Shown here piece by piece: positions 25,201 through 36,100 of a DNA stretch of 64,000 nucleotides. The stretch comes from Lysobacterales bacterium. Its GTDB lineage: Bacteria; Pseudomonadota; Gammaproteobacteria; Xanthomonadales; Xanthomonadaceae. Position 1 is the first letter of the stretch. Each line of letters begins with the position of its first letter. The notes under the pieces were generated by a model. It was given only the letters and a program-made list of their open reading frames with translations. It was not told where the DNA came from and ran no database searches. A program made the position numbers and the translations under genes. The stretch covers positions 1 to 64,000 of the forward strand of contig JAGRJY010000178.1 of assembly GCA_020442465.1 (NCBI GenBank), in the 5' to 3' direction.

Positions 25201-26744
25201 TCGTTGCGCCCCCAGCACAGCACCGCGCCATTGCGGATGGCGCAACTATGAAATCCACCCGCATCCAGCGCAGTGACCTGGCTGCCGAGGTCGAGCACCG
25301 GACCCGGCACCAGACGTTGCAGGATGGTGCCGTCGCCGAGCTGATTGAACAGATTCAGACCCCAGCACTGCACACCGCCCGTATCGCTCAGCGAGCAGGA
25401 GTGCTCTTCGCCCACGTCGACCGACTGCTGCGACGCGCTCAGTCCCTGCGTGCGCTGCGCGACGAAGCTCTGGGTAGTGGTGCCGTTGCCGAGCGAGCCG
25501 CTGAAATTGAGGCCCCAGCAGCGCAGCGACCCGTCCGCCTGGCGCGCACATCCATGATCCTGGCCGATGCCGATCGATTGCACGTCGGCGAGCAGACCCT
25601 GCACGGCCACCGGACGATTGCTGCGGATGATGCTGCCATCGCCGAGCTGGCCGAGGTCATTGCGTCCCCAGCACAGCACCCGGCGACTGGCCATCAGGGC
25701 ACAGCTGTGGTGGTTGCCGAGATCCAACGCGATGGCCGCCTCGCCAAGCCCGATCACCGGCGTCGGCACCGAGGTGCCGTTCTCGTCCACGTCGCTGCCG
25801 AGCTGAAGGTAGCTGTTGTCGCCCCAGCAGCTGACCGCACCCGAACCGCTGAGCGCACAGGTATGACGCAGCCCGGCGGCGACTTGCACGATCCCACTGC
25901 GCAGACCCTGCGCATCGACCGGCGTGCTGCGGTCCTCGTTCTGGCCGTCGCCAAGCTGGCCGGCAAAATTGAACCCCCAGCACTTCACCCCGCCAGCGTC
26001 GGTCACGGCGCAGGTGTGCCGATGACCGACCGCGATGGACCGGACCCCGCCGGTCAGGCCGACGACATCCACCGCCAGCAACCGGTCGGTCGTGGTGCCG
26101 TCACCGAGCTGCCCGCTGTAGTTGGCACCCCAGCACTTCACACCGTGTTGCGCCGTCAACGCGCAGCTGTTATTCTCGCCGCCACCCACCTGCAGCACCC
26201 CCGTGCCCAGGTTGCGCGCGGTGACCGGACGCAGTCCCAAATCGGTGGTGCCGTCGCCAAGCTGGCCGTAGACGTTCATGCCCCAGCAGCGCACCACGCC
26301 ACCCTGGGTGAGGGCGCAGCTGTGCGACTCACCGAGACCGAGCGCGGCCAGGGGATCGTTCAGATCGACCACGCGCACAGGCAGCAGGCGATCGGTGCGC
26401 GAGCCATCGCCGACCTGGGCGAGAAAGTTGTAGCCCCAGCAGCGTGCTCCCCCGTCGCTCAGTGCGGCGCAGGTGTGGCCGCCACCGGCATCCACCGCGA
26501 TGACTCCCTGCAGCGGCACCGGTTGTGCCAACGCCAGACCAGGCATCAACGCGAGCAGCGCGGCAAATCGCCAATATGTCGGCAGCGAAGGATGTCGATC
26601 GCGCTGCTTGATCACTGCGTTTCGCCGAATCAGGTTCGACACCGCTGCTGAGCCGTACCGCACTGCGGCGCGCACTGACCAGGACGCCACCACCGCTACC
26701 GCCGCCGCTACCGCGGCCAACCGTTCCGCACCCTGAGGCTGCAT
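22281..26744 (-). CDS. Giant secreted RCC1-repeat protein with TolB-like propeller and tandem C-terminal modules
   Basis: A 1487-residue protein. Fourteen RCC1-type repeats (about residues 78-795) each carry a HSCAL, a CWG and a GQLGDGS element, enough for two seven-bladed propellers. A PD40/TolB-like region (about 795-1220) follows, with units such as VFQSRADGLVPGD and VFSSEARNLVPGE. Two copies of a module (WWKQSESGWGLF near 1233, WWGGAATTGWGLF near 1365) end it, as in the protein at 15980. The ATG at 26744 has GGGAGG in front, but the obvious signal peptide (WRFAALLALMPGLALAQP) starts about 55 residues later, so the GTG at 26615 is a serious alternative. Function unknown; binding or adhesion is likelier than catalysis. 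Confidence 0.82.
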   Translation of the reverse strand: MQPQGAERLAAVAAAVAVVASWSVRAAVRYGSAAVSNLIRRNAVIKQRDRHPSLPTYWRFAALLALMPGLALAQPVPLQGVIAVDAGGGHTCAALSDGGARCWGYNFLAQVGDGSRTDRLLPVRVVDLNDPLAALGLGESHSCALTQGGVVRCWGMNVYGQLGDGTTDLGLRPVTARNLGTGVLQVGGGENNSCALTAQHGVKCWGANYSGQLGDGTTTDRLLAVDVVGLTGGVRSIAVGHRHTCAVTDAGGVKCWGFNFAGQLGDGQNEDRSTPVDAQGLRSGIVQVAAGLRHTCALSGSGAVSCWGDNSYLQLGSDVDENGTSVPTPVIGLGEAAIALDLGNHHSCALMASRRVLCWGRNDLGQLGDGSIIRSNRPVAVQGLLADVQSIGIGQDHGCARQADGSLRCWGLNFSGSLGNGTTTQSFVAQRTQGLSASQQSVDVGEEHSCSLSDTGGVQCWGLNLFNQLGDGTILQRLVPGPVLDLGSQVTALDAGGFHSCAIRNGAVLCWGRNDVGQIGDGSFADQQRPVPVIGLDSGVQAVSAGGVHSCALRNGSVSCWGNNYAGQLGDGSTDPRQQPVAVAGLSSGVTALATSIAAHSCAINASGGLKCWGANERGQLGDGSTVDRSTPVDVVGLGSGVRAVALGGEHSCALLNSGGVRCWGSNDNFQLGNDSGAQSNTSIAVTGLSGATALALGRSHSCALLAGGRVACWGRNDFGQVGDGSSLQLSAPTTVSGLGRGARAIAAAAQHSCAALIGGGVKCWGSNYSGQFGNGTFGGEPVPVDVLVDNDKRLAAVPQGDAAIEAPASNASGQYLVFQSRADGLVPGDSNQSVDIFRVDTFDGSIERVSLDDSEAQISGDSAEATISGDGQRVIFVAPDAAVTKLYSESAKRSAARRKGGSFGLFLRNMLTGTTQRVGDAMSSGSAPQFAADGLSVVYGAINTDPTKGPVGTQQVFLQPLSDQDDPQPLGFTRCVSCKSVNADGSESATNSNGEASQPVVSGDGTWVAWQTTASNAMVGASPACPNAASQIVLRNMITGVVQTLSNPSGGDCSGGSSGSELPSIDFNGEGLVFQSDVALGGEDDNQDVDVYHVNLGTGALTRVSQTLTGISGNGASGNAVISGDGGTVVFSSEARNLVPGEADNNAVADVYAFNLGSGVMQRVSNNALGDQADAPSSLPVLNHAGSLVSFESTASNLLLGTSVGTIDSNGLKDLYQTVNPVAAAPLKSATWWKQSESGWGLFVFDQGNLLAPAWFTYDIDGEPTWFLAAGAFPQPDGSYGGELFRFTGVPFDQIDGPAADEPTLVGNVNLVFRSEQSLQFNYSVDGVAQSKDLTRFPFGTRTVVCRASADPTRRNADNYSDVWWGGAATTGWGLFMNHVDDGLFAVWYTYDSDGEALFMVIVTARQPDGSFAGEVYRQANGTPFSMINDMQPSPNAITVGTAQFRFDDGATGEFRFTIGSATRAYPIERFQVGALATVCETAPAP

Positions 26745-27190
26745 CAAGACCTCCCACACTGTTACGCGCCGCCGGTCGACTCCGCGAGGAGGATGGGGCA
26801 GCCAAGTTTGGACAGGGGCATGCAGACTAGCGCGAAAGCCCTTCCCCAACCACTGCCGGGCATGAACCCATCGCTTCACCGGAATCGCGTGAAACCGCGC
26901 CCCGTCAACGATTCCCGTGCGGCTGAGCGCATACGGCGCCGATCGGTGGCGCATTGACCGGACAGACGGCAGAGCCTTTCGCATGTAACGAACCGTAGAC
27001 CACGGTCGTCATGCCGCGACTCTCGCCCGTGCGCCCGACATGCAACGCACCGCTCGGGTCGCCCGCCCAGGTGCCTCCCGGACAACTCACCGAGGCAACG
27101 GAGTACCGCGGGCAGATACTTCGGAATCCACGAAGAAGCGGGGGCAGTGCCGAACCAGGCATCCCACCAGACGCTTCCATGCGGCGGTCG
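26745..27190. other. Intergenic stretch without a supported gene
   Basis: These 446 bases lie upstream of the RCC1 gene and downstream of the alpha/beta hydrolase gene. Short frames exist on both strands but none has a domain, a signal peptide or a good ribosome site. The promoter of the RCC1 gene should be here; I see no distinctive operator. Confidence 0.5.
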
Positions 27191-27976
27191 TCAGCGCTGC
27201 AGGCGCCCCTCGACCCAGTCGAGCAATGGTTCCACCCACTCAGGATTGGGTCGATAGAACGCGCCGTGCAGCTTGCCGGTGGCGATCAGGAGTTCCGTGA
27301 ACGATTGTGGCCGCGGCACCGATTCGGCGAGCGGTCGGCAGCTGCCCGCGATGGTATCGCTCTCCTCGACCACGGACAGCACGTGACCGGTGAGGCGCAG
27401 GTTCGGTGGCACGGGCCCATCAACGCAGGCGGCCAGCAAGACGAACCGGACCTCGGGTCTGCGCAGAAAACTCGACACGCGCACGGCAATGCCACCGCCC
27501 TTGGAAAAGCCGACGACGACGATTCGGTCCGGCGCGACGCCGCGCTCGATCAGACGTTCGACCTGGGCGACGACCACGCCCGCGTAGGCATCCATGTCCG
27601 TGTTGGGGGCACGCTGTGCGGATACCACCGTCGCGCCGCGCGCAGCCAGCGCATCGAGCACCGCGGGGTAGTCGTACAGACCGAATCGCGGATCGGTCGG
27701 CCGCGGCCCAGCGTGCTCGATGATGCGACCGTGCAGGTAGATCACGTGGAAGCGATGCGGGTCCGGCGACTCGGGCACATCGGTGTGCACGCTGCCCGCC
27801 GGCGCGCGTGAGGGTGCCGGGCTGGCAATGGGCACGCCGCGCGGCGACGCTGTCGCCTCAGCGCCTGAGCCCACGGCTGTTTCGGCGGCAACATCGGCTG
27901 CCGGCGAGGACGAAGCCAGCGCGGACGCCACGAAACCCAGCAGCGCCCACACCGCCATGGTGGCATGACGCTTCAC
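27191..27976 (-). CDS. Exported alpha/beta-hydrolase-like protein
   Basis: A 261-residue protein with a signal peptide (MAVWALLGFVASALASSSPA) and a low-complexity Ala/Pro linker to about residue 70. The hydrolase core shows the HVIYLHGRIIE strand-loop, the nucleophile elbow VVGFSKGGG (Ser is the nucleophile), and a late Asp/His pair in VVEESDT and GKLHGAFYRP. The substrate is unknown. The frame begins at a GTG at 27976 that gives a basic n-region (MKRHAT); the ATG at 27958 is the alternative. It follows the PBP1C gene on the same strand after 78 bases. Confidence 0.75.
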   Translation of the reverse strand: MKRHATMAVWALLGFVASALASSSPAADVAAETAVGSGAEATASPRGVPIASPAPSRAPAGSVHTDVPESPDPHRFHVIYLHGRIIEHAGPRPTDPRFGLYDYPAVLDALAARGATVVSAQRAPNTDMDAYAGVVVAQVERLIERGVAPDRIVVVGFSKGGGIAVRVSSFLRRPEVRFVLLAACVDGPVPPNLRLTGHVLSVVEESDTIAGSCRPLAESVPRPQSFTELLIATGKLHGAFYRPNPEWVEPLLDWVEGRLQR

Positions 27977-28054
27977 GGCGCAAGCCCGCTGAACATGGCG
28001 TGTCTCCGCGCTTGCGCCGGCACGATATCGCTACACGGACAGACGCCGCCGACC

Positions 28055-30184
28055 TCAGCGCACACTGAACACCACGCTGTCGACGACCTTGCCCTGCTGA
28101 TCCTCGAGTTCCACCTTGAAGTGCCCGCGCCGCGGCCGCCACAGGGTCTCCTCGTCGACCGCAACCAGCAGCTCGCCATTGAGCTTCAGGCGCGAACCGG
28201 GCGATGCACCGGCAGTCGAGATCGGCACGCGCTGCATGCGCTCGGGGATGTCCGGGTCGAGTGCCACCACCACGCCGTTCGCCGGACTGGTGATGCGTGC
28301 CTGTCCGCGCCGTGCCGGCTCGATGCGATCGACCTCGGTGCCGCGCACAAACCACTCGTTGCGCGGCGGCTCCGAGGCTTCGGCAAACTGCACCGAACGC
28401 TGGTCCACACCCCCCGGTGTAATGGGGGCCGACGGAGCCTGCTCGGCGTGCAGGGCCAGCATCAGGTCCTGCCACACGGGCCCGGCACCGGTCACGCCGG
28501 TCACGTCCTGCATGGCGTCACCCTCGAAATTGCCGACCCATACCGCCACGGTGTAGCGCGTCGAAAAACCGACGCACCAGTTATCGCGCATGTCCTTGCT
28601 GGTGCCGGTCTTCACCGCGCTCCAGAACGGAGTGTTCAGCGGACTGCCAAGTCCGAACGTGAGCACGCGCGCGGCGCGGTCGGAGAGCATGTCGCCGACC
28701 ACGAAGCTCGCGGCCGGATCGAGCAGCGGGGGCATGTCCACGTCGTCGGCCGCGCGCGGAACCAGGCTGATCGGCGCGGTGACCCCGCCGCGTGCCAGTG
28801 CGCGGTACGCCTGGGCCTGCTCCCACAAGCTGACCTCGGCCGAACCCAGCGCCAGCGAATAGCCGTAGTACTCGCCGCTGCGCGTGATGCCGGCGTAGCC
28901 GAGCGCGAACAGCCTGTCGCGAAAGGCCTCGACCCCGGTCAGCACCAGGGTGCGCACGGCGGGAATGTTCAGCGAACTGGCCAGCGCGGTGCGGGCACTG
29001 ACCAGGCCCTTGTAGTCACGGTCGTAGTTCTGCGGGATGTAGGCCCCGGACGCGGTATCGAGGCTGACCGGCGAATCGTCGAGCAGCGACGCCGCGGTCA
29101 GGTAGCGCCGCTCGATCGCCAGCTCGTACAGAAACGGTTTGAGCGTCGACCCAGCCTGGCGATGGGCGCGCACGCCGTCGACCGCAGGTGCTCGCGACAG
29201 CGCGCCGGACGAGCCCACGTAGGCGAGCACGCCGCCGCTGATGTTGTCCACCACGAGCACCGCGCCATCGCGCACATTGCGGTCGGACAGTGCAGCGATA
29301 TGTTGGGTGAGGCGGTCGCGGGCCAGCCGCTGCACCTCGGCATCGAGGGTGCTGTGCAGGACCTCGCCAGGGTGCTGCAGCAAGGACTGCGCCACGTGCG
29401 GCGCAAGGCGCGCCGTCGAACGCCCGGGCTGCACCGCGGCCAGCATCCGGTCGGCGACGTCGCGCACGGCGCCGCAGTCGTCGGTGTCAGGCTGCGCGCG
29501 CAGCCGAGCGCATGCCCGGTTCGCAATGCGCGCGACATCGGCCGACGGCGACGGCAGCAACGCGGCCAGCACCGCGCCCTCGGCATCGGACAGACCGGAT
29601 GGCGCCTTGCCGGCCAGCGTCCATGCCACTGCACCGATTCCCTGCAGTTCGCCGCGGAATTGCAGCAGGTTGAGGTAAGCCTCGAGGATCTCGCGCTTGC
29701 TCCAGATCGCTTCGATCGACCACGCCCGGCGCATCTGCCGCAGTTTGCCGTCGATCGAGCGACGCGGCGGTGCGTCCGGTTCGACGTCTTGCGCATCCAG
29801 CAGCGTGGCGAGCTGCATGCTGATCGTCGATGCACCGCGCCAACGGCCATGCCACAGACCGTCGCGCGCGGCGGCGAGCAGCGCCCAGGCGTCGACGCCG
29901 CCGTGCTGCCAGAAACCCGCGTCTTCGCCCGCTACCACCGCTTCGATCACCGAGGGCGAGATGTCATCCAGCCCGACCCATGCGAATCGGCGCGCGCCAA
30001 AATCGACGCGCTTGCTGTCGAGCACCGTTCCATGGCGGTCCAGCAGGAAAGCCTCGGACGGCCGATAGGCGCCGCGAACGTCGTCAAAGCCAGGCACCGA
30101 CTGCGGCCAGCGCAGCCAGATGCCGCCAGCGAGCAGCCCCGTCGCGGCCAAGCCCAGCACCCACCTGGCGGCACGCCGGCTCAC
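28055..30184 (-). CDS. pbpC: Penicillin-binding protein 1C (bifunctional glycosyltransferase/transpeptidase-like)
   Basis: A 709-residue protein with one N-terminal membrane helix. The GT51 domain has EDAGFWQHGGVD with the catalytic Glu, GASTISMQLA and KREILEAYLN. The transpeptidase domain has AGSTLKPF (Ser-x-x-Lys), SSLNIP (SxN) and VKTGTSKD (KTG). A C-terminal BiPBP_C-like domain contains ITSPANGVVVALDPD. The start is a GTG that overlaps the stop of the alpha-2-macroglobulin gene by four bases. PBP1C and periplasmic alpha-2-macroglobulin are a known genetic pair, thought to repair peptidoglycan and trap invading proteases after envelope damage. Confidence 0.94.
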   Translation of the reverse strand: MSRRAARWVLGLAATGLLAGGIWLRWPQSVPGFDDVRGAYRPSEAFLLDRHGTVLDSKRVDFGARRFAWVGLDDISPSVIEAVVAGEDAGFWQHGGVDAWALLAAARDGLWHGRWRGASTISMQLATLLDAQDVEPDAPPRRSIDGKLRQMRRAWSIEAIWSKREILEAYLNLLQFRGELQGIGAVAWTLAGKAPSGLSDAEGAVLAALLPSPSADVARIANRACARLRAQPDTDDCGAVRDVADRMLAAVQPGRSTARLAPHVAQSLLQHPGEVLHSTLDAEVQRLARDRLTQHIAALSDRNVRDGAVLVVDNISGGVLAYVGSSGALSRAPAVDGVRAHRQAGSTLKPFLYELAIERRYLTAASLLDDSPVSLDTASGAYIPQNYDRDYKGLVSARTALASSLNIPAVRTLVLTGVEAFRDRLFALGYAGITRSGEYYGYSLALGSAEVSLWEQAQAYRALARGGVTAPISLVPRAADDVDMPPLLDPAASFVVGDMLSDRAARVLTFGLGSPLNTPFWSAVKTGTSKDMRDNWCVGFSTRYTVAVWVGNFEGDAMQDVTGVTGAGPVWQDLMLALHAEQAPSAPITPGGVDQRSVQFAEASEPPRNEWFVRGTEVDRIEPARRGQARITSPANGVVVALDPDIPERMQRVPISTAGASPGSRLKLNGELLVAVDEETLWRPRRGHFKVELEDQQGKVVDSVVFSVR

Positions 30185-33100
30185 GGCTTGGGCAGCACCT
30201 TGAACAACGCATTCGGCATCTCGCCGAACATCTCGGGGGCGTACATGGCTTCCACCCGCGTCGCCGGCAGCAGGAACTCACCGGGATTGTTCAACCGCAC
30301 GCTGTACTCGACGGTCCACTGCCCTTTCGGCACGTAGCGGTAGTAGGCGCGATAGGCATCGAATCGACGCTCCTCATACGCCAGCCACACCCAGCCCTCG
30401 TTGCGCTCCTCACGGGCGAGCAAGGAACCGCGACCACCCAGTCCGCCGCCGAGGATGGTCGAGCCGGCCGGCACCGGATCGTCGACCACCACCCAGCTCA
30501 TGTCGGTCTGCGCGTCGAGCTCGAGGCGAATGCGGGCGACATCCCCGCGCGTCCAAACGCCTTCGATCTGCTGCTGCACCGGAGTGACCGTGCGCTGGAT
30601 GCGATAGCCGGTGAACAGCGGCGCATCGAGCGGCAATGCCGCGGTGGCGCGCACCATGGCCCAGGGCTTGCCGCTGCCTTCGTGGTCGATCGCCAGGGTG
30701 CTGCGGCCATCTTCCCAGGGCAGATCAAGCTGCAGCGTCTTGCCCGCGTTCGGCGTCGGCCCCGAGACCAGATCGGAGCGGGTGACTTCCCTGGCACGGG
30801 CGGCGTCCCAGTCCAGCTCGCGGGTAGCGGCGCCGTAGCGAACGGCCGTCGAACCGGTGACCGCCTCCGACTCGAACTTCGCGGAGAACTTCTCCATCGC
30901 CAGCACGCCCCAGGCGTTGGCGACCGTGGTGTTCCAGTGGCCAGATTGCTGCCGGCTCAGCGACCCACGAACCAGGCGCGGCATATCCGGCGCCCAATCG
31001 TCCTTGTCGAGCACGCTGAGCAGCATGCGGTTCGCGTTCGAGTCGGTCGAGACCATCAGCCACCACAGGGCGTCATTGCGCTCGGTCGAGAACGTCATGA
31101 TCGTGCCCTGGAAGTTCAACCGCGCGCGCAGCAGGCCCAGCGCCTCGTCGCGCCTGGCGCCGGCATCGGTGATGCCTTTGACGCGATCGAGCACGCCGAT
31201 CCAGTCGATCAACGCCGAGGTTGGCCACAGATTGGGCTCGATGCGCACGCTGTCGAGCATCGATGCCCGCGCCTCGCCGTAGCGCGACAGTGCCTCGATG
31301 GCGGCCAGCTTGCGGATCGCCAGATCGGCAGTCTGCAGCGCGGACTGACGCACGATGCGCCCGTCGATGAATCGCTTCAGCGCTTCGACCAGGCGCTTCC
31401 TGTCTGCATCGCCGATCGGCCAGCCGGCCTCGTCGGCGATCGCCAGCACATAGGCGGTGAGGGTGTCGTCGCCCGGCAGCCGCTCGCTGGGGAAGTAGCG
31501 CAGCAGGCCATCGCGATCCATGTAGGCCGGCAGGCGCGCGATCCAGGCGTCCCAGCCCTCGCGTTCGCGAAGCGCCACGGTGCGCGACAGGTTCTGCTCG
31601 AGGCAGACGTAACTGTACCAGCGCATGTATTCGTAGACCCCGGCAAGGCTGCCACCGAGCTTGTCCTGCAGCTGGATCTCGAGACCGCCGCGGCCGGGGA
31701 TCGCACCCTCCGGACGCGCCGCGGGCAGTGACCACGGGCCAGCGATCTGGGTGATGGTGGCCTGGTAGGTGCGCACCGGATATGCGGGAACCACCTGCTG
31801 CGGCACCTGCACACGATCGACCGCATCCGACGACGTGGCGCGCGCCTCGATGTGCCAGGCGAGCTGCTGCACGTCGACCGGCGCGGTCACCGGCCAGAAC
31901 ACGTCGCGCGCCTCGCCGGCGCCAATGGTCACCTGCTGCGCAGGCAAGTCGGGCGCCTGGAAAGTTCCGGACTTCTCTTCCGGCTCGGCGATGGAGAACC
32001 CGGCTTCGACGGTCACGTCCATCGGCGCCTGGGTGGTATTGCGCAGGGTCACGGTGGCGTCGAAACGGTCGCCCTCGCGCACCAGCGGCGGCAGGCCCGA
32101 CACCAGGATCAGGTCCTGAGTGGTGGCAACACTGGCGCTGCCGGTTCCGAACAGGTCCGCGCCGGCGTGCGCGACGGCTACGATACGGAAGGAGGACAAC
32201 GAGTCGTTCAGCGGCACCGTCACCTTTGCCCGACCTTCGGCATCGAGTTTCACCCGCGCCTGCCACAGCAGCAGGCTATCGAAGTCTTCGCGCGCGCGAT
32301 CGGCGCCGCGCCCGCCGCCACCGCCGTGCGGCACGGCCTTGCGACCGTAGTGGCGCTTGCCCACGACCTGCATTTGCGCAGTCGAGGTCCAGACTTCCAT
32401 GCCGCGCTGTCCCATCATGGCGTCGAGCAGGTTCCAGCTCGAGTTCGCCGCCAGCTCAAGCAGCGCTTCGTCGACCGCGGCCAGCGCGACCTCGGTGCCC
32501 TCGGGCAACGGCTTGCCGTTCGCACGACGCACGTCGAGCGCGACATCGACCGTCTCGCGGATCTTGTAGGTCGACCGCTCGGGCGTGACCTTCACGTCCA
32601 GCCGGTGCGGTTTCCAGCCGACCCGTATTTCGGTCATGCCGAGTCGATAGGCCGGCTTGCGCAGATCGACCAGACCGGTGATCTCGCTGGCGGCGTCCTT
32701 GCGTGCGGGCTCGGCGCGCGAAACCCGACCGCGCACGGCCAGCACCGAGACGAACACGTTCGGCGCGTGGCGATCTTCGATCGGTACGTCGACGACAGGC
32801 TTGCGCCCGCTGAGACGGGTGACGAAGCCGCTGAGCACGCCTTCCCGTTCCACCGTCACCAGCGCGGTGGCCGAGCGGAACGGCATGCGCACCTGCATGC
32901 GCGCACGCTCGCCGCTTTCATAGTCGCGACGCTCCGGAAGCAGGTCCATGCGGTCGCCGACGGTACCGCCGAACCACCAGTCGTCTTCGCCGATCAGCCA
33001 GATCGAGGCGGTCGCCCCGGCCAGGTGGCCGTCGCGATCACGGGTCTGCGCGCGCAGCAGCACCTGCCCCGAGACGCCGGGCGCGACCTCGCAGGTCAAC

Positions 33101-36100
33101 AGGCCCTGCTTGTCGGTACGGCCCGAACACTCGGTCTTGAGGCGGGTCGTCTCGGTGGTGGTGTCGTAGGTGTAGAAGCCGCCGATCATGCGCTTGCGAT
33201 AGCTGTAGCTCTCGCTGTGATACAGCGCGACATCGACTTTCTGCCGCGCCTTCGGCTTGCCGTCGAGATCGAGCACCACGACCTTGAACCGGGTTTGCTC
33301 GGGACTCGCCACCCAGCCCTCGCGACGGATGCCGACGTTGAGCGCCGCCGGCAGCAGACGCACGCGGGAACTGGTGGTGAGGATCTCGCCGTTCGCATCG
33401 GCGTATTCCATCTCCGCGACGAGGCGAGCCGGCGCCGCCAGCTCGGGCAGGTCGGGCACGGTGACGCGCGCCGATCCCTGCGCATCGAGGGTGACCGGAA
33501 TCTCGCGCGCCTTCTGCGTCGTCGGGTCGGCGCCTGCCTCGAAGTCGAGGTCGCCTTGGTTGCCGCCGCTGCTGACCCGGCCTTCCTTCACCGGTTCACC
33601 GCCGAACTCGTAGTCCTCGTAGTCGGCAAAGCTGACCGGCACGGGCTCGACCAGGGTGCGCAGCTTCACCTCCATGTCCGAAGCGCCGCCGCCGGACAGA
33701 TAGGCGACATGCAGGTCGAGGTCGGCCGACTTCGCGCGCACCAGCGGACGCGCGCCACCGCTCACGCTCGCGCGCATCGAAGGCAGGCGGAACTGTTCCA
33801 CCTTGAACGACCCGCTGCCGTGATCGCGGCCATCGCTGTCGGTGATGGATACCGCGTAGTCGCCGAGCTTGGCATCAGGGGGAATTTCCCACTGCTGATC
33901 AGCCGTACCGTCGGCGCCGAACTCGACCTGGTTTTCGAACGACTGCCCACTGCCCATGTGCCGGATGGTCACCTTGCGCGCGCCGACGGCCTGCAGGCTG
34001 AGCTGCACGCCATGCATGTCGTGCCGGCGAAGGAAGTGCTGCATCGACACCGTCTCGCCGGCACGGAACAGCGGCCGGTCCAGCACCGTATGCGCCATGA
34101 CCAGGTCCCAGCTGCTTCCCTGGCGCAGGCCGAACTGCGAAGGTCCAATGCCCTGGGCCCAGCTGCTGAGGCTGAAACTCAGCTCCTCGCCCTGTCGAGC
34201 CAGTACGAGCAAGGGGTGGGTGCCACTGGAGTAGCAGTAGCTGCCACCATGCGGCTCGCCGAAGCTGGCATCGACGCGGGCGATGCCCTGCTCGTCGGTG
34301 CGGCCGGTCCAGCGAGACTTGCCGTCGCAATAGTCGACGATCTCGATATCCACGCCGGCCACGGGTTCGGCATCGGCGAGTCGCGTCACCCAGACCAGCG
34401 AGCTCTCGCGGCCCCATTTGAAATGCACGGCCTGGTTGGTGACCAGCGCCGCCGCAGCGACGAAGCGCTTCTCGTCGCGACCGAGCAGCGAGGCGCCGAG
34501 TCGTCGCGATTCAAGCTCGACCACATGCAAACCAGGCTTGCCCAGCGGAATGCCGACCGTTTCCAGAGGGGTCTTGCGACCCGGCGCATCGATGGTGAAC
34601 GACTCGATGGCGTCGGCGGACGCCGGGTCAGCCTCGAACACGGAATGCGTGCCGGTCTCTTCGCGCCAGACCATGTTGTCCCAGTAGCCACCCTCCTCGT
34701 CATCGTCCTGCTTGTCCGGCTTCGGCGGGCCCTCGACCCATTGACCACTCGGACGGTCGGACTCCTCGACGCGACGCAGCCACTCCGCAATCGCCTTGCC
34801 ATCCGGCTCAACCAGCAGTTTGCGCGCCGGCACGGTCGCGCGCGGCGCGCGTGCGCCGTCACCATCCTGATGCTCGACGTCGAGGTTGCGCAGCCAGACG
34901 GGCAGCACGCCGCCCTCGCCCGCCTCGAGCACGCCGAACTTGGCCGAAAACTTCGCCAGGGGCGGATAGCCATCGACGCGCAGGTCGAGCGGGAAGCGTG
35001 CGCGATTCTCCAGCACGCGCCCGGCGTCGTCGCGCAGGTCGCCCGGCATCTGCACCTGCAGCGCCGCCTCGGCGGGGAATGGCGCTTCGAATTCGATGCG
35101 CTCGAGCACGGCCGCCTCGGCCTGCTGCGCTTTCGGCGCCAGCAGTCGGCCATCCTGGGTCTTCAGGCGGACGGCTTCGGCCTGCTCGCGCGGCACCGGC
35201 GCGGTGAAGCTGACGATCACCGGAAGCATCGGCAGACAGCCGCTGCGCGCGCTGGTCCGGCTGCACTCGACACTGGCCGTGAAGGCCGGGCGGGTGCGGA
35301 ACGCCAGGGTCTGATCCTGCGTCGTGGCGATGCCGCTGGCGGTGGTGACGCCCTTGCCCCAGACCAGTTGCATGCGCGTCGCCGGCGGCACCGGCCGATG
35401 ACAGCGCAGCACCACCAGATCGTCTTCGTTGGCTTTCCAGCGCGGGTCCTTGACCCGCGCGCGGCTGACCACGCCATCCTTCCAGAGCAGCCAGAAACTC
35501 TGGTAGCCGATGCGTTCGCGCGCCTGCAGGAGGGTCTCGCGTTCTTCGCCGACGATCACGTCGACCGGCAGCTGTTCGGCCAGCCCATCCACCACGCAGC
35601 GGACGTTCGCGGCCACCGATTCCCGGGTGGCCGGGGCATCGAGTTTGAGAATGAAACTCTGGTTCTCATCGACCCAGCTCGAACCGTCGCCCGGCAGCGA
35701 TGCCTTGATGGCCGGGCCGCCGGTATCGAATGAGAACGCACGCTTGCCCTCGAGCGCGGCGCCTTCCGCGCTGCGCAGATCGCCTCGCGCGCTGAAACGG
35801 CAACGGATGCCGGCGGGAAGGTCGGCGTCGAAATCGTAGACCCAGTTGGTGGGATCGGCCCAGCGTCCCTTGCCCGGCGCCGAGCAGTCCACGTCGAACG
35901 GATCGCGCAGGCGCGGATCGCCGAGCGTCACCATCGGCACCGAGAACCGCGCCGTGGCCTGACGCACCTGCTTGGTGGTGCCGCCGGGATTGAAGTGCAC
36001 GACGCGCACGGTGGCTTCGGCGGGATCGCTCTCCGCAGACCAGGATGGACCCGACTGAACCAGGCTCGCCATCGCGAGCATCCCGGCCAACGCAGGCATC

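Noticed and set aside
23037..26651. A 1204-codon open frame antisense to the RCC1 gene
   Set aside because: It mirrors the repeats of the real gene, has no start context or domain, and arises from high GC and codon bias. The minus-strand gene has signal peptide, RCC1 repeats and a ribosome site.
31852..35733. A 1293-codon open frame antisense to the alpha-2-macroglobulin gene
   Set aside because: Composition is Arg/His/Gln-rich without domains, typical of an antisense frame in GC-rich coding DNA.
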